Below, in pieces: positions 29,451 to 51,144 of a DNA stretch of 64,000 nucleotides (its first letter is position 1; each line of letters starts with the position of its first letter). Below the pieces are notes generated by a model. It saw only the letters and a program-made list of their open reading frames with translations, was not told where the DNA came from and did not search any database. The DNA lies in NCBI RefSeq assembly GCF_022682495.2, contig NC_071398.1, positions 28,213,426 through 28,277,425 of the forward strand, given 5' to 3'. A program made the position numbers and the translations under genes. The stretch comes from Desmodus rotundus. Its lineage: Eukaryota > Chordata > Mammalia > Chiroptera > Phyllostomidae.

Positions 29451-32122
29451 AACACTAATTGTTGACTTCACATATCCGTGAGGACTTTTTATGGAATTTG
29501 CACTCTTCTTAGTGACATCAGTGTCTTTTTCTGGGGACAAATGGATGTTTTCACCAGCTAGGGGGGAGCCTTTGGGTCTTGTCCGGATGTGTGTGTCTCA
29601 TGGAAAATGCTAAGAAAAGGAGCATTCCTCTGCATGATAAGGGGCCTGGACTTTGGCACTTGGAGGTATGTCTTAGTGACTGGAGTGGCCCACGCTGGAC
29701 TGGACCTCAGCCCAGGGCCTCCAGCATGCTCAAACCCCCTCCAGCTGGAATCTTAATCCTGCTTTTCCTCTGAGCCCAAGCTACTCACCTGCATTTGGAG
29801 GTTGGGGGCTGTAAATGGGAACTGATCACAGCTCCCAGCTAATACAGACAGGATGCCTTTATGGGTCCTTTCCAATTTGGTTTGACAGATACATTGTGTG
29901 AAATATTTGGGCTTTCTGTTTCTCTGATTGTAGGAAGTCAGTGGCCCGTTCTGATGCCCTGGCCTAAACAGATGTAGATGGTGATCGCAGGCTGCTTTCT
30001 CCTGTTGGAAGCTGAGGTGCAGTAAAGGGCCCAGGGAAAGAATTCTGGGTACCAAAGCCCGGAGCAGCAGGCTCGCTTGAGGAGTCCCGGGGCAGGCCGG
30101 TTACCCCCCAGTGTCTGACGTGGGCTGGGGTATGCACCCTGTGCTCAGTGGGGTGGGGGCCAACCTCCATGTCCCTGGCTCTCCCACCCAGTCTTGAGGA
30201 CCCTGCCCCCTCTTAACCAAACATGGAGGGACAGCCAGATGCCCTCAGCTCAGACATCACATCTGACGTTTCCCCAGGTGCTAGGAGGATCCCACCAGCA
30301 GCGGCCCAGGCCCAGACTCAGAGGCAACTCCAGGGAAGGGGAAAGAGTCCTCTAATGGGGACCAGAACCCTGCAGAACAGGGGCAGGGCCGTAGGCCCAG
30401 ACCCTGTTCCATCTTCCCCATAACCGGCCAACTTGTTTGATCCTGTACAACGGGAAGGAAATCACTACCCATCTTAGAAGGTTCCTGTGAGAATCAAACG
30501 CAGTACATGCAAACAAGTACAACCAACCCATTCCCTCATTTTCCTGATGAGGAATAAACCCAGGGAGGTGAACCCATAAGAAGGGTCCTACCCACCGAAG
30601 ACGAAAGAAAGAAAAAGAACCAATGTTTTTTGTCTAAATCTTATAGGAACAAATTTATAATTATTTCTAATTCACACATTAAATGTAAAAGAAATGTAAA
30701 TAATTAAGCTTCCAAATGGTGTTGCTTTGCAAGTTGCAACCTTTTATTTCTGACTCTATCAAAGCTCAACACAGCCTAACACTTCCGGAGCATCCTGAGT
30801 GATGGTTTTTCTCCTCAAATCCGTGCTGCGTGCTCCTGTCTGCAGCCTGCCACCAGGCCCCCTCCTGCGCCAGCACCAGAAGTGCTCCCTTCCTCTAAAG
30901 AAGCATCTTCCCTCTTCCCACATGTGGGACAAGGGTCTCATTCATTCATGAAGCTGTTTTTTGATGTCAGGAGTCTCTCTTCTCCCATGTTCAGATATGT
31001 GCACAGATTGCTCAGGAGCAGTGGGGCGAGTTTGCTCAGTGATGAGGGGGGGCAACACAAGGGATGCATGGGGAGGAAGACCATCCAGCCCAGTGTGGCT
31101 CAGAGAGGCCCCGAAAGTCATGCTGCTTCCGTCCCTGCCCAGCCAACCTCCTACCTCCCGGGGCCCAGATGGGAGAAGTTAGAAATTGTGTTGCCCCTGT
31201 CCAAGTGACCCTCAGTGATGAGGAAATGCGCTTGGCAACTGTGCGGCCCTGCACCTAGAACAGTTGGTCTGTGGGTGTGCTGAGGCCAGAGGGGACGGGG
31301 AGAGGCCCCTTGCACAGTCAACTTACATTTAATGAGCACCTGCTATGTGCCAGGGACCATCAGGCTCCAGGACCACCACGTGAATAAGCGGGGCTATTTT
31401 CCCAGAAACTCTCAATGGGGTTGGGGCACAGCTGAGGTTTTAAAGAAGTGCATTTATATGTGAGTATATACATACATATGTTTATAGTATGAACTATGAG
31501 ATAAAACAGAGTCAAAATGTGACTGTATGTAATATATAATTTATGAAAGTTACTGTATAAGTTATCTATTATGTAGAAAATATAGAATGCTTTAGCTATT
31601 TTTGGAATGTCCTCTAGGGTGGAATCAGGGTGGGTTTCCCTGAGGAGGTGCCATGGAGCTGGATTTTGGGCAATAAAATCAGAGCAGTGAGGATGTTAAT
31701 TCTGCAATGATATAAGGAAAGTTTGTGTTCCCCACTTTGCTGATGAGAAAATCATGTACCCATCCCCCCGTTACCTACATCACCCCTCCTCTTCCCCAGA
31801 CTTCTGGGATGTCCGAGTACACCTGTACACCTGTACACCATGCTCACGTGTTATAGAATGAACCACGCCCCCCCCAAAAAAACTTACGTGTTGAAGTCCT
31901 GACTCCCAGGCCTCAGAATGTGCTTTATTTGGAAATAGACTCTCATGTGTAATTAGTTAGGATGCGGTCACACTGGAGAAGACAGATCCCTTCTCCAGCG
32001 GGGCTGGTGTCCTCACAAAAAGAGGGAAATTGGACACTGACACACACGTGGTTAAAACGCTGAGTCCCCAGTCGTGGGTGGGAGGTGAGAGTCAGTGCGA
32101 GTCGGGCTGGGATGTACCCACG
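29451..32122. other. Spacer between the convergent genes
   Basis: Between the candidate poly(A) sites of KIAA0513 (+) and CIBAR2 (-). Holds an L2/MIR-like piece near 31315-31375 (ATTTAATGAGCACCTGCTATG), an AT-rich block (31440-31610) and the MLT1-like fragment (31848-32050). No gene seen. Confidence 0.6.
31848..32050 (+). mobile_element. MLT1-like LTR fragment
   Basis: Begins with TTATAGAATGAACCACG, then GTGTTGAAGTCCTGACTCCC, TTTATTTGGAAATAGACTC, GTAATTAGTTAGGATG and GAAATTGGACACTGACACAC, i.e. the 5' half of an MLT1-type LTR. Sequence identity stops near 32050. Confidence 0.75.
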
Positions 32123-32275
32123 TTTATTGAACACCTGTTACACACCAGGCACATGCTAGGCACACGGGTCCCCAGAGCGACCCAGGAGGTGGGTGAGATT
32201 GTCCCTGTCATACAGAAGAGGAAACTGAAGCTCGGAGAACATGTCACTTGCTGAGGGTACACAACAGGGTCCCCC
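32105..32275 (-). mobile_element. MIR-like fragment
   Basis: GTTTATTGAACACCTGTTAC, CACCAGGCACATGCTAGGC and AGAGGAAACTGAAGCTCGGA follow the reverse of MIR. It holds the candidate CIBAR2 poly(A) signal. Confidence 0.6.
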
Positions 32276-32445
32276 CAGGCACCCAGGGTTGGCCCCTAGT
32301 TTTCTGACTGGGGAGTTCTGGTCCTGTTGGCGGAGCGCCTGCCCCATCCTCCGAGGCCCTCCTCCGGCTCCTCCTCTGCAGAGTCGTCCTCACTCACCTC
32401 CTCTTCTTTTCTCTGGCTCCGGATGGCGCTCTGAGCACTCTAAAT

Positions 32446-32482
32446 CATCATCATCCTCATCATCATCATCATCCTCATCACA
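32446..32482. repeat. CAT/CTC-type simple repeat
   Basis: Mostly CAT triplets with two CCT interruptions, in the candidate CIBAR2 3'UTR. Its Asp-rich translation is an artefact. Confidence 0.9.
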
Positions 32483-32499
32483 ATCATCACAGCAACAGC

Positions 32500-32700
32500 A
32501 CGAATGATCATAACGGCAGCCACAGTGCTGGGCATTTTCTAAGTGCTTTGTGTAGATTTCTTCACCTAATACCACGACCCCATGAAGGGGGTACTGTTAT
32601 TAGCCCCACTGTGCAGGTGAGGAATGTAAGGCACGGAGAGGTTAAGAAATTTTCCTAAAGTCACTCAGCTTGGGAGCAGTGGGTTTGGACTCAGTCATCC
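32500..32700 (-). mobile_element. MIR in the probable CIBAR2 3'UTR
   Basis: GGCATTTTCTAAGTGCTTTG, ATTAGCCCCACTGTGCAG and GAGAGGTTAAGAAATTTTCC are the reverse of MIR. Confidence 0.8.
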
Positions 32701-32871
32701 AGGCTGGGGCCACACCTCCTCCACTGCTCGGAGAGAACCGTTCAGAAAGCCCAGAGACCCCCCTGCCCCCCCCCACACACACACTGTGGGGCCAGCTTCC
32801 CCCTCTGCCCTCACCCACTGGGTGGTGAACCTGCCCTATTGGCATGAGGCTGCTTCGAGTCTTTATGCTAC

Positions 32872-42691
<9,820 letters not shown>

Positions 42692-42770
42692 GGTGACCAG
42701 AAGCACCAGCTGTCCTGGTCGTGGGGAGTGAGGACAGGGCCCCAGGGGTCCAGCAGGCCCCTGAGAAGCA

Positions 42771-42779
42771 GGGCGGGGC
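42771..42779. promoter_or_regulatory. GC box near the CIBAR2 start
   Basis: GGGCGGGGC, a Sp1-type GC box, lies 80 bp upstream of the CIBAR2 ATG in GC-rich sequence with no TATA box that I can see. Its role in the core promoter is inferred from position only. Confidence 0.4.
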
Positions 42780-42823
42780 TGGGCGCAGCTGCGTGGTCCT
42801 GGCTCAAGAGACGCTGCCACCTG

Positions 42824-42836
42824 GTTGCTGGGCAAC
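42824..42836. promoter_or_regulatory. Candidate RFX X-box upstream of CIBAR2
   Basis: The 13-mer GTTGCTGGGCAAC is an almost perfect inverted repeat of the RFX half-site GTTGCC and lies 133 bp upstream of the CIBAR2 ATG. RFX factors drive ciliary genes through such sites. A second half-site (GGCAAC) occurs near 42882-42887. Confidence 0.65.
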
Positions 42837-43629
42837 GTGGCCACTCCTGCTGTCCTGGGAGGAGACTCTGAGGGCTGCCTGGCAACCCCTCCCCAAGCCA
42901 GCTTCTCCCAGTGGGTTAGGGGGCCTGCCCAGCCTGGCCTGCTCCGGGAAGCCCCACAGAGGCCCCCAGTCTCCCCTTGAAGGCGGAGGTTCTTGTGGAG
43001 CAGGCAGTGTTGTGGGTCTCCAGGAAGTGGCAGGGAAGTGGGTTTAGGGCAGCTTACCTGGGGCTCAGCCCTGGGCCCGGCTGTGTTTGTGGGTCCTGCA
43101 TGCTGACCCCTCTTCCTTCAAGGAGGCCACCAGGCCTTCCCCAGGGGCGTGGGGGAGGGCAGGCAGGGTCCTAGGAGACCTGGTCACTCAGGATGGGTGT
43201 GTGGAAAAGCACAGAGTAAATCTGGGCGTCTCGAGCCCTGTAGCTGAATGGAGGGACAGGACATCTGCCCAAAGGACATCTTAAACATTCTCATCATTTA
43301 TTGGTTTCCCCCTTATTATAAAAACTGTCTGTTACCTGTTAGAAAAATAAGAAAACAGAGATAACCCAAAACCAGAAAGAAAAACAGCACAAATAAAAGT
43401 GTAGTAAGTACAAAGCATTTTCCTAATTGTACATTTCCTTGTATCTACACTTTACCTCAAGAGAAGAAATAAGAAACTAATAACCACAACAGCAATAAGC
43501 GATCGGGCGGGAAGAGGGGGAGGTGCCAGAGAAACAACAGCAGAATGCTGCTGACCGTGGCCCTGCGGGGCTCACTCTCCGGGTCTGTTCACTTTGCTGT
43601 GTCTGGAGGTTTTCATAATGAAGAGCCTT

Positions 43630-43633
<4 letters not shown>

Positions 43634-43662
<29 letters not shown>
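43634..43662. repeat. (AC)n microsatellite
   Basis: About 14 AC units in a row, upstream of CIBAR2. Confidence 0.95.
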
Positions 43663-43663
<1 letters not shown>

Positions 43664-43664
43664 G

Positions 43665-43830
43665 CAAAGATTTTAGAGTCAGCTAAACGCAGGTTCAAAC
43701 CCCAGACCCCAGTCTGCCATGTGCCCTTGAACAAGTGACCTGACCTCTCCAAGAGTCAGTCTTCTGTCCTGTAAGTGGGATTGCGGTCACACCCACTTTC
43801 TCTCTGTCAGGAGGGTTGAAGGGCAGGGCA
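43665..43830 (+). mobile_element. MIR
   Basis: CAGGTTCAAACCCCAGACCC, CAAGTGACCTGACCTCTCC and GTAAGTGGGATTGCGGTC follow the sense MIR. Confidence 0.75.
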
Positions 43831-44174
43831 GGGGCCGGACAGCGCTGCCAGTCCTTACCCGTAGGCCCGGGGTGTGGGGACTCCCAGTGGCTGGTCCCGG
43901 GTGCCCCACCTTCCTGTGCTGGTTGCCAGCCCCTCCCCGCACCTCTCTGCACCTGGCATCCCGCAGGCGCCGGACAGACACAACTCAGCCTCTTCCTGTT
44001 GTCCTCACTTCGCTTGGGCCAGGCCGCCGTCCCCAGCTTCCCACTCGACTCCCCACACTGGCCTGACCAGTCCCCTGAGGCTCTGCTGGTCCTTCCACAG
44101 CCCTTCCTGCATGAGGGGCACCCTGTGCCCCTGCCCTGAGCAGCACAGGGGTCCCTGTCCCCGGCCAAATACCT

Positions 44175-44580
44175 CTCGCGTTCTCGGCTCCACTGTGTCC
44201 CCAAAATGCACACCCCCCGTAACCTCAGAAAGTGGCCTTCTTTGGAAATGGGGTCTTTGCCGATGTGAGTGGCTGAGTTGAGTCATACTGAGTGGGGGGG
44301 CTGAAGTCCAATGACTGGGCAGAGACACGTGGGGAAGACGGCCATGCGACAACAGGGGCAGAGACTGGAGGGATGTGGCCACAAGCCAAGGAAAGCCAAG
44401 GATTTTCATCTACACCAGAGCCGGGAGAGGCAGGAAGGATCCTCCCCTGGTGCCCTCAGATGGGGTGTGGCCCTGCTGACACTTCTGCTGGGGACTCCTA
44501 GCTTCCAGGACTGGGAGACAATACGTCACCGTCATTGTAAGCCCCCAGTTTGGGGCAGTTTGTTGTGGCAGCCCCAGGAC
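44175..44580 (+). mobile_element. MaLR (MLT1-like) solo LTR
   Basis: Landmarks in order: CTCCACTGTGTCCCCAAAATG, CTTTGGAAATGGGGTCTTTGC, GAGTCATACTGAGT, GGCCACAAGCCAAGG, CTTCCAGGACTGGGAGACAAT and GGCAGTTTGTTGTGGCAGCCCC. This is the layout of an MLT1-type LTR of the old ERVL-MaLR group. No internal viral genes are visible. Confidence 0.8.
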
Positions 44581-44825
44581 CCTCATGCAGGGTACAAAGC
44601 GAGCAGGCTGCCCCACAGCTCGCAGCGGTTCTCACCCTCCCGCAGGGGCAGGCTGACCTCACAGCTTCTGCCAGACCTCCCGACGTCACACCTAGCCCCT
44701 CCTCTCCAGCTGAGACCTCCCTTCGCCCATGCCGCAGCTCCGCCCACACACCATAAACACTGGGCTTCCTCTTGTCATTCTTGCAAGGCCCGCTCCTGGA
44801 GAGAAAGGACTGGATCTTGTACTTT

Positions 44826-45022
44826 AAAAAATTTTTTAAAGATTTTATTTATTTATGTTCAGAGGGGAAGGGATGGAGAAAGAGAGGGAGAGAAACTTTG
44901 GTAGGTTGCTTCTCATACTCCCCCCAACCAGAGGCCTGGCCCACAACCCAAGCATGTGTCCTGACTGGGAATCGAGCCAGCGACCTTTCGGTTTGCAGGT
45001 GGACACCCAACCACTCAGTGCT
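44826..45022 (-). mobile_element. VES-type bat SINE
   Basis: Reverse copy with the A-rich end at 44826 and the tRNA-like head near 45000. Near-perfect 14-bp flanks, GGATCTTGTACTTT and GGACCTTGTACTTT (one mismatch), at 44812-44825 and 45023-45036. Confidence 0.9.
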
Positions 45023-45231
45023 GGACCTTGTACTTTTGCTTATCCCATTGGTTGGTTAATTCCCTCGCACACAGCCTCCGTGAGTCTCTTCTGTGTCACA
45101 TGTCAGGACATGCCCACGAGAGAAGGCGCAAGTCACCCTCCTGCTGGGGGTTCCAGATCCCCATCCTGGCAACTTCTCAGGAGCATCTCCACACTCCTCT
45201 TCATGCTCACAGTCTCCTCCTGGCACCTTCT

Positions 45232-45434
45232 TTTTTTACAAAGATTTTTAAAATTTACTTTTAGAGAGAGGGGAAGGGAAGGAGAGAGAAATGTCAATGT
45301 GTGGTTGCCTCTTGCATGCCCCCTACTGGGGACCTGGCCCACAACCCAGGCATGTGCCCTGACTGGGAATCAAACTGGTGACCCTTTGGTTCACAGGCTG
45401 ATGCTCCATCTACCAAGCCACACCAGCCAGGGCT
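45232..45434 (-). mobile_element. VES-type bat SINE
   Basis: Reverse copy ending in ACCAGCCAGGGC. It has the CTACTGGGGACCTGGCCC segment typical of VES and lies only about 210 bp from the previous copy in the same orientation. Confidence 0.93.
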
Positions 45435-46239
45435 GTACACCCCTTCTTATAAGAACTTTGCAAGCAAGTGATCTTTCCTTGTTCTCTGTCCCCTCCCCTC
45501 CCCCTCGACTTTCCAGCCCCTGCCTCTGGTGTCAGCTGCACCAAGCCATTCCCAGTCCCTAAATCCAATGCCCTCCCTTAGTCCTGCTCCTGCTTTCTGC
45601 TCCCTCCTGAAGTATCTAGGCCCATTGCACTTTCTGGAGCCCTCTCTTCCCCTCCCTGGCGGGGGAAGGGGGGGGCAAACTGTCCACACCCAATCACACT
45701 TCTCCAGGCCTCTCTGCAAATGCCCACTGCCCACTGGACAGCCCGCCAGGACCCTTCTCATGCCCTGAAAACTCAAAGCAGAATTTAGCATCTTCAAGGT
45801 GCCTTGAATCTATTGGGCTCCATTTCCCCTTCACCACACTGTTTTATGCCTCTGCCTGAGCCAGAGAATGAAGAGTGGTCCCTGTGCCTTGCATTCCTCT
45901 CTCCCTGCACGCTAGGAGAAAAGCTCTCCTTCAGCCCCTAGTGTATGATGCCTCTCCCTCCCTCTCCTTCCCTTGGTCCCCATCTCTCTCTATCTTAATT
46001 AATGACTCAAGCAGGTGACTCTCATTATAATAACAACAATCACTAACGTCTTCCAGGCCAGCCCTGCCCTGCAGCAGCTGAGCTCAGAGCCGGGCTCGCC
46101 TTGTCCTCTTTCCATCCTCACACTCGGAAGCCACAACAGACCCCTTTTCTCAGTAAAGGGTGTTTTGTTTCTTTTTTAAAGTGGGAGTTGGAAGTCAACA
46201 GGAAAGCATAATTTGAAACAAAATTTCACTTTAAAATGT

Positions 46240-46605
46240 AATCTTTTCAGTTAACTGACTGTGATGGCTTTGTGAACTTGGCTGGGCTGTGGAATCCACT
46301 CATCTCATCCAACACGAATCTGCGTTGCTGGGAAGGTATGTGGTAGTCGTGGTCACATGTCCCATCGGAGGACTTTAAGGAGATGACCCTCCACAATGGG
46401 GGTGGGCCTCGCCCAATCACTGCACAAGCTTAAGAGCAAAGTGCTTTCCTGGAGAGGAAGAAATTCTGCCTCTAGACTGCAGTGCTAGCTCTCGCCTGGG
46501 TCTCCGGCCGTCCGATGGACTTTGGACTTGCCAGCCCCACAAACACTTCTCTTCGACAAGAAGCTGCTAAGCCTTTTTAGGTTTCTGCCCCCGGCGTGTA
46601 GGGTC
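46240..46605. mobile_element. Ancient interspersed repeat, family not determined
   Basis: AACTTGGCTGGGCTGTGG, then GGGTGGGCCTCGCCCAATCA and AAGAAATTCTGCCTC and TGGACTTTGGACTTGCCAGCC occur in the order known from a common old mammalian repeat. I do not name the family. Confidence 0.55.
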
Positions 46606-47379
46606 TGTGTTGTAGGTGATGGCCACCAGAGGGCAGCAGAGACCTTCTCACGGGGGATTCCATGGTAGGTGGCAAAGTGAGCTGGGTGAACCCCCAGAAA
46701 ACACCAGGGGGAGCATGTCAGAGAAAATAAAAGTGCACTCACAGAACGGGAGAAAGGGTAGCAGCTTGGAGAAAAAGGGCAATGGTTTAATTCATGTCTT
46801 AGAAACTTTAACAAAAGAAAACCACGTTCTAGTAGGGCCCCACGGAGACATCTTGTGGCCAGCGAGAAAAAAGCTCAGAGATGGGGAGGGGATGCAGAGC
46901 CTGGGGGTGGGGGAGAGGGAGGCCCCTCCTTGAAGCCCCACCCACCCCAGACCGCTTGGCTGCCCTTGGCTGCAGGCTGTGGAGGTCTGTATCCTTGCGA
47001 AAAATGGCATGGCCCCCATGCACACCCCCATGTACAGTGCATGGTCTTTTTCCCGTAAATGTGTTTTTGCTGAACCACATGAGAAAGGGGTGCCGGCAGC
47101 CTGACCCTTAGCCCAACATCCAGTGTGCACCTCAGAGGAACAAGGACATTCTCCTGAGAAACGTCATGTGGCTGTCACACCCAGGAAATTAACACGGGGC
47201 GGCTGGCATCCACACCCTCTCTCTTGAAATCCACGCTTCCCCAGTTGTCCCACTAGTGCCACCGTAGCTGGTTTTTCCCGCTGTGTGGGACACACCGCCA
47301 TTCCCGCCCCAGTCCGTTTGGCCGCCTTGAGTCAGGAACTGCTCTCCAGCCTCTTTCCCCCCAGGATATTGCCTTATTT

Positions 47380-48000
47380 TTCCTTTTTCTTTGTAACGTT
47401 TTATTCTGAAAGATTTCAGTTGTACAGAACTAATACAAGAACTCCTTCACCCACATTCTCTGATTGTTAATATTTACAGTTTATTTTATTATTCTCTCTC
47501 TCTCTCTCTCTTTCTGTATGTGTATTTTATCTTCTGAGCAAGACGCAGAGCCCAGGCCCCCTTACCCAAATACTTCGTATCTTTCCTCAGTCTGGGACCA
47601 GCCTCTTACACACGCACAGTACAAATATCAAATCAGACAACTAACAGTTACATAGCACTATATTCTATTGTCTAATCTACAGACTTTATTCAAATTTCAC
47701 ACTTGTTCCAATAATCTCACTTTAGTAAATAAGCAGACAGTTTTCTCCTGGTCCAGGATCCAGCCCAGGGTCAGCTGCTGTCTTTCGCTGGCACGATGCC
47801 GACAGTTTACGGATGTTGGGTCGGTTGCTTTGGGGAACCACTCCATTTGGGCTCCTTGATGTTTCGTGGAACGTGGATTTGGGTTTAACACTTGGGCAGG
47901 AGCACTCAGAAGTGGTCCTGGGTCCTGCCCCTGTTTTAAGACTGTCTTCCCTGGATGGCTGCTTCCCAAATGAAGCACCCCCCAGCCCCCTACCATTTCT
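47380..48000. mobile_element. Old LINE-1-derived segment
   Basis: The run from GTTTTATTCTGAAAGATTTCAG through CACCCACATTCTCTGATTG and CCTGGTCCAGGATCCAGCC follows a familiar old L1 internal sequence. A (CT)n stretch lies at 47491-47510. No open frame. Confidence 0.6.
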
Positions 48001-48229
48001 ACCCCTCTCTCCACTCCCCCACCCCCAACCCTCGCAGAGTGTCTGGGCTCAGTCCATCCTCTGTCCACCGTTAGGTGTTTGCTGAGTGTCTCCTCCACCC
48101 TGCTCCTGTGCTGCTGGAGGGACACAGCCCTCCACAGGCTGACCGGTCCCTGCCTTGTAGAGCCTCTGCCCAGGGGCCAAGTCCAGGCTCCCCCCTCCTA
48201 GCTGGGCCCCCAGGCAGGCTAGGACTCCT

Positions 48230-48310
48230 TTGTGAGCCTTGGTTTCCTCATCTGCGACGTGGGGACAGTAATCATCCACCCTGATAGCGTCACCTCAAGG
48301 AGGAAGTGAG
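48230..48310 (+). mobile_element. MIR fragment
   Basis: GAGCCTTGGTTTCCTCATCT and GTGGGGACAGTAATCATCC follow the sense MIR. Confidence 0.7.
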
Positions 48311-50064
48311 ATGGTGCCGGAAAGGGACTCTCTGTGCCTGCCATAGTACCCCTGGGCAGGGTCGGGGTATAGGGCCAATGGGCAGAGGGCCTGCCAGGGG
48401 CCGGAAGGGCTCTTGCCCCAAATCGGTCTGACTGTGCCAGGCTCGGGGAGCTCTTCCCTCCCGGGATCCAAGGCCCTGACGTTTTTGATGCAGCCAAAGA
48501 ACGAGTTAGCTTTTCTTTTAACAGCACATCATACTGGGCTGACATTTCAGAGTACACAGAGTTGGTAGGCTGGCACTTGGACTCAGGAAGGGGCTGTGGC
48601 AGACCCCACAGTCAGCCTAGTCTGCCTGCTGATCCTGGGTCTGGCTGGGGGTCGTGCTAAGAGGGCCCCGTGGGACTGGGGTGGGGAGAGCCCCCAGCCA
48701 GGTCCGTTGGTGAAAGCAGCAGAGCGGTCTGGCCCTGGGTAATGACTCCGTCCTAGACGGGCTGCATCGGGAGGGGTGTGGATGGAGGGACAGGGGAGAG
48801 CAAGCAGAAGCAGAGGGTGCTTCCCAGACCAAGGGCCTTGAACTGGAAGAGAACAATAAAGAACCAAGCAGAGTGGCCCTGTGCCACACGACGGGCAGCC
48901 GGAAAGGCAGGGCATCTCCCCTGCCAGCCCCTCCCACCCTCAGATGCTGCCTCCAGCTCTGACTCCTGACCCCCGAGATATGAGGTAATAAGTGTGTGTT
49001 GTTTCAAGTCATTAAGTTCGGGTTCATTTGCTGCAGCAGCCACGGGAAACTCCTTTTTAATTCAAAGCCTGCCCATTTATCTGCCCCCTCTCCGGGCTGG
49101 CCACAGGAGTAATGGGTACCCTGGGCCACAGCAGACTGCTTCACTGCAGCGCCCCACCCCCACCCCGTGGCCTTCCTCACCTCCCCACTCCGGGGCATGG
49201 CACCTAAGCTCCAGACCACCCCCTGGTGTGTTCCTGGTGGCCTTTTCTTGACCCTTAGGAAGGAGGACCATAGAGCCAGAGTGCAGAGTCCAAACCCAGC
49301 TCCCAGAATGCCTTGGGGTGGCACCGCCCCTCTCTGAGGCTGGGCTGCCTCGCTGGCATTGGGGTGGAATATGTTACTCCACCAGGGTCAGCATGTGGGA
49401 ACAGTATGTGAAATAATACCCACGAGGCTCTTGTCGCAGGCCTGATGATGTCCCTCCCTAGCCAATCTGCTCTTCTTATTCCCACCTTTAGGGTCAAGTT
49501 CAGGTGCCCCCCCCCCCCCCGGGCTCTTCCCTCTGACCCCGGACAGCCCTTTGTATCCCATGCACCAGGGTAGGTGGCTTACACACCTACCCAGTCATCC
49601 CCCCTATGCTCAGGGCTTATGTCCCACGACCCCCAGTCGGTACCGGAAACTGAGGACAGTACTGACCCCTGTACATGCTGTGTTGTTACCTATGACAGAG
49701 CTTACGGCTTCTCCTTGGCATGTCTGAACTGCCAGTATCACTACTCAATTACTTTGGGGCCGTTAGTAAGTAAGATAAGGGTCACTTGAACACAAGCACT
49801 GAGCTACCACAGCCGTGGGGCTGCTGGCCGGGTGGTGACAGGCAGGCGGCGGACAGAGAGTGGGCACAGTGGACAAAGCCGTGGTTCACTTCCCGGGTGG
49901 AATGGGGCCGATGGCATGAGATTTCATCATGCTACTCAGAACAGCACACGATTTAAAACTTATGAGTTGTTTGTTTCTGGACTTTTCCACTTAATATCTT
50001 CAGACCACGGTCGACCATGGGCGACTGAAACCACGGAAAGGGGAACCGCAGGGAAGGGACCTGC

Positions 50065-50180
50065 AGTAACGACAACACCACTGCTGACATTTATTGGGCC
50101 CCGTCCTGTGCCAGACGCTGGGCCAAGTGTTTTACACATACGTATGATAAATGTCACAGCTGTGACTGTGCATAACAATT
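50065..50180 (-). mobile_element. MIR fragment
   Basis: TGACATTTATTGGGCCCCGT, GCCAGACGCTGGGCCAAG and TTTACACATACGTATG are the reverse of MIR. Confidence 0.75.
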
Positions 50181-51144
50181 ATCAGTCTCATCTCAGAGCT
50201 TGCCCTAGGCTCTCACACAGATCAGGTCCCCTACAGCTCTCCACAAATGACTGCCACGCCATAGCCTCGGTCAAAAGATGGTGGATAATATTGGGCATAA
50301 GTAAAAAGAAACTCCAAATAATCATGGCTTTTAGGAGATGGAAATGTACTTCTGACTTGTGTGAGGCTCCATGATGTCAGGACCCAGGTTTCTCCCATCT
50401 CATTCTTCTATTAGCTTCTATTCCTACAGTTGCCTCATGGCCCAAAATAGCTGCTGGAACTCCAGCTATCACATCCACCATGTAGTCAGTAAGAAGAAGG
50501 GAAGGGCAAAGAAGGACATGCCTCTTTCTTTACTTAAGTTGTACACATCACTTGGTGCTCACATCCCATTGGCCAGAACTTAGTCACACAGCCACATCTA
50601 GCTGCAAGGGAGGCTAGGAAATGTAGTTCAGGCTGCAGGGCCCCTCTTCTGGAAGGGCCCATGTTCACCAACTCCCCCATGGACCCAGTTGGCACTCAAA
50701 GCCAATAAAGCCCCAGCCAAGGGCGGCTTGATGTAAACTCCCTCAGATTTTTCCAACAGAAGTCCAGCGTCAGGGATCTGTGAACTTGGCAAACACCCTG
50801 TGCTTCCTACAACTCAGGGCTGCCCAAGCACCAGTGGCAGGCCTGATGTCCCATCTTTCTCTAGGCCAGTGGTGGCCTCGGGTTCCTTGGGCTCAAGATC
50901 ATGTTTGTGGCATGTCTCACTGCCTGTCTGCAGTCTTGACCAAACAATTAGAAAGGGCTCTTGGATTTCTTCAAATGAACAGAAGAGAAGAAAGAAAAAC
51001 CAAAATATGTTTTCCTTGGAAAACCGAGGGATTATTTCAAAACCTGGTGATGCAGGAAGTCGGGAAATGGTTGGAATAGTTGCAATCTGGGTCCACGAAA
51101 GAGAGAAAAATCCAGGAGCGCTGGGGGGGAGGGCTCTGCGAGGG

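Larger units (their letters stand above)
32123..32871 (-). other. CIBAR2: CIBAR2 candidate 3'UTR
   Basis: Below the stop, the first - strand AATAAA is at 32123-32128, giving about 745 nt of 3'UTR. It would contain a MIR copy (32500-32700) and a CAT/CTC repeat (32446-32482). The signal itself lies in a MIR/L2-like segment, so the 3' end is uncertain. Confidence 0.35.

Noticed and set aside
32390..32575. Asp-rich open frame on the - strand
   Set aside because: It is the translation of a CAT-type simple repeat in the candidate CIBAR2 3'UTR.
32642..32845. Continuation of CIBAR2 through the frame containing GSWPHSVCVGGG
   Set aside because: It is weakly reminiscent of the human C-terminus, but no splice acceptor joins it in phase to exon 7; the better aligned exon start at 32895 reaches a stop first.
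44855..45562. 235-codon open frame on the + strand
   Set aside because: It runs through two reverse VES SINEs (44826-45022 and 45232-45434), so its length comes from repeats.
49507..49520. Poly-C run of 14 and similar short C runs (26664-26675, 28666-28688, 40904-40918)
   Set aside because: Ordinary length for homopolymers in GC-rich mammalian DNA; only the 35-nt run stands out.
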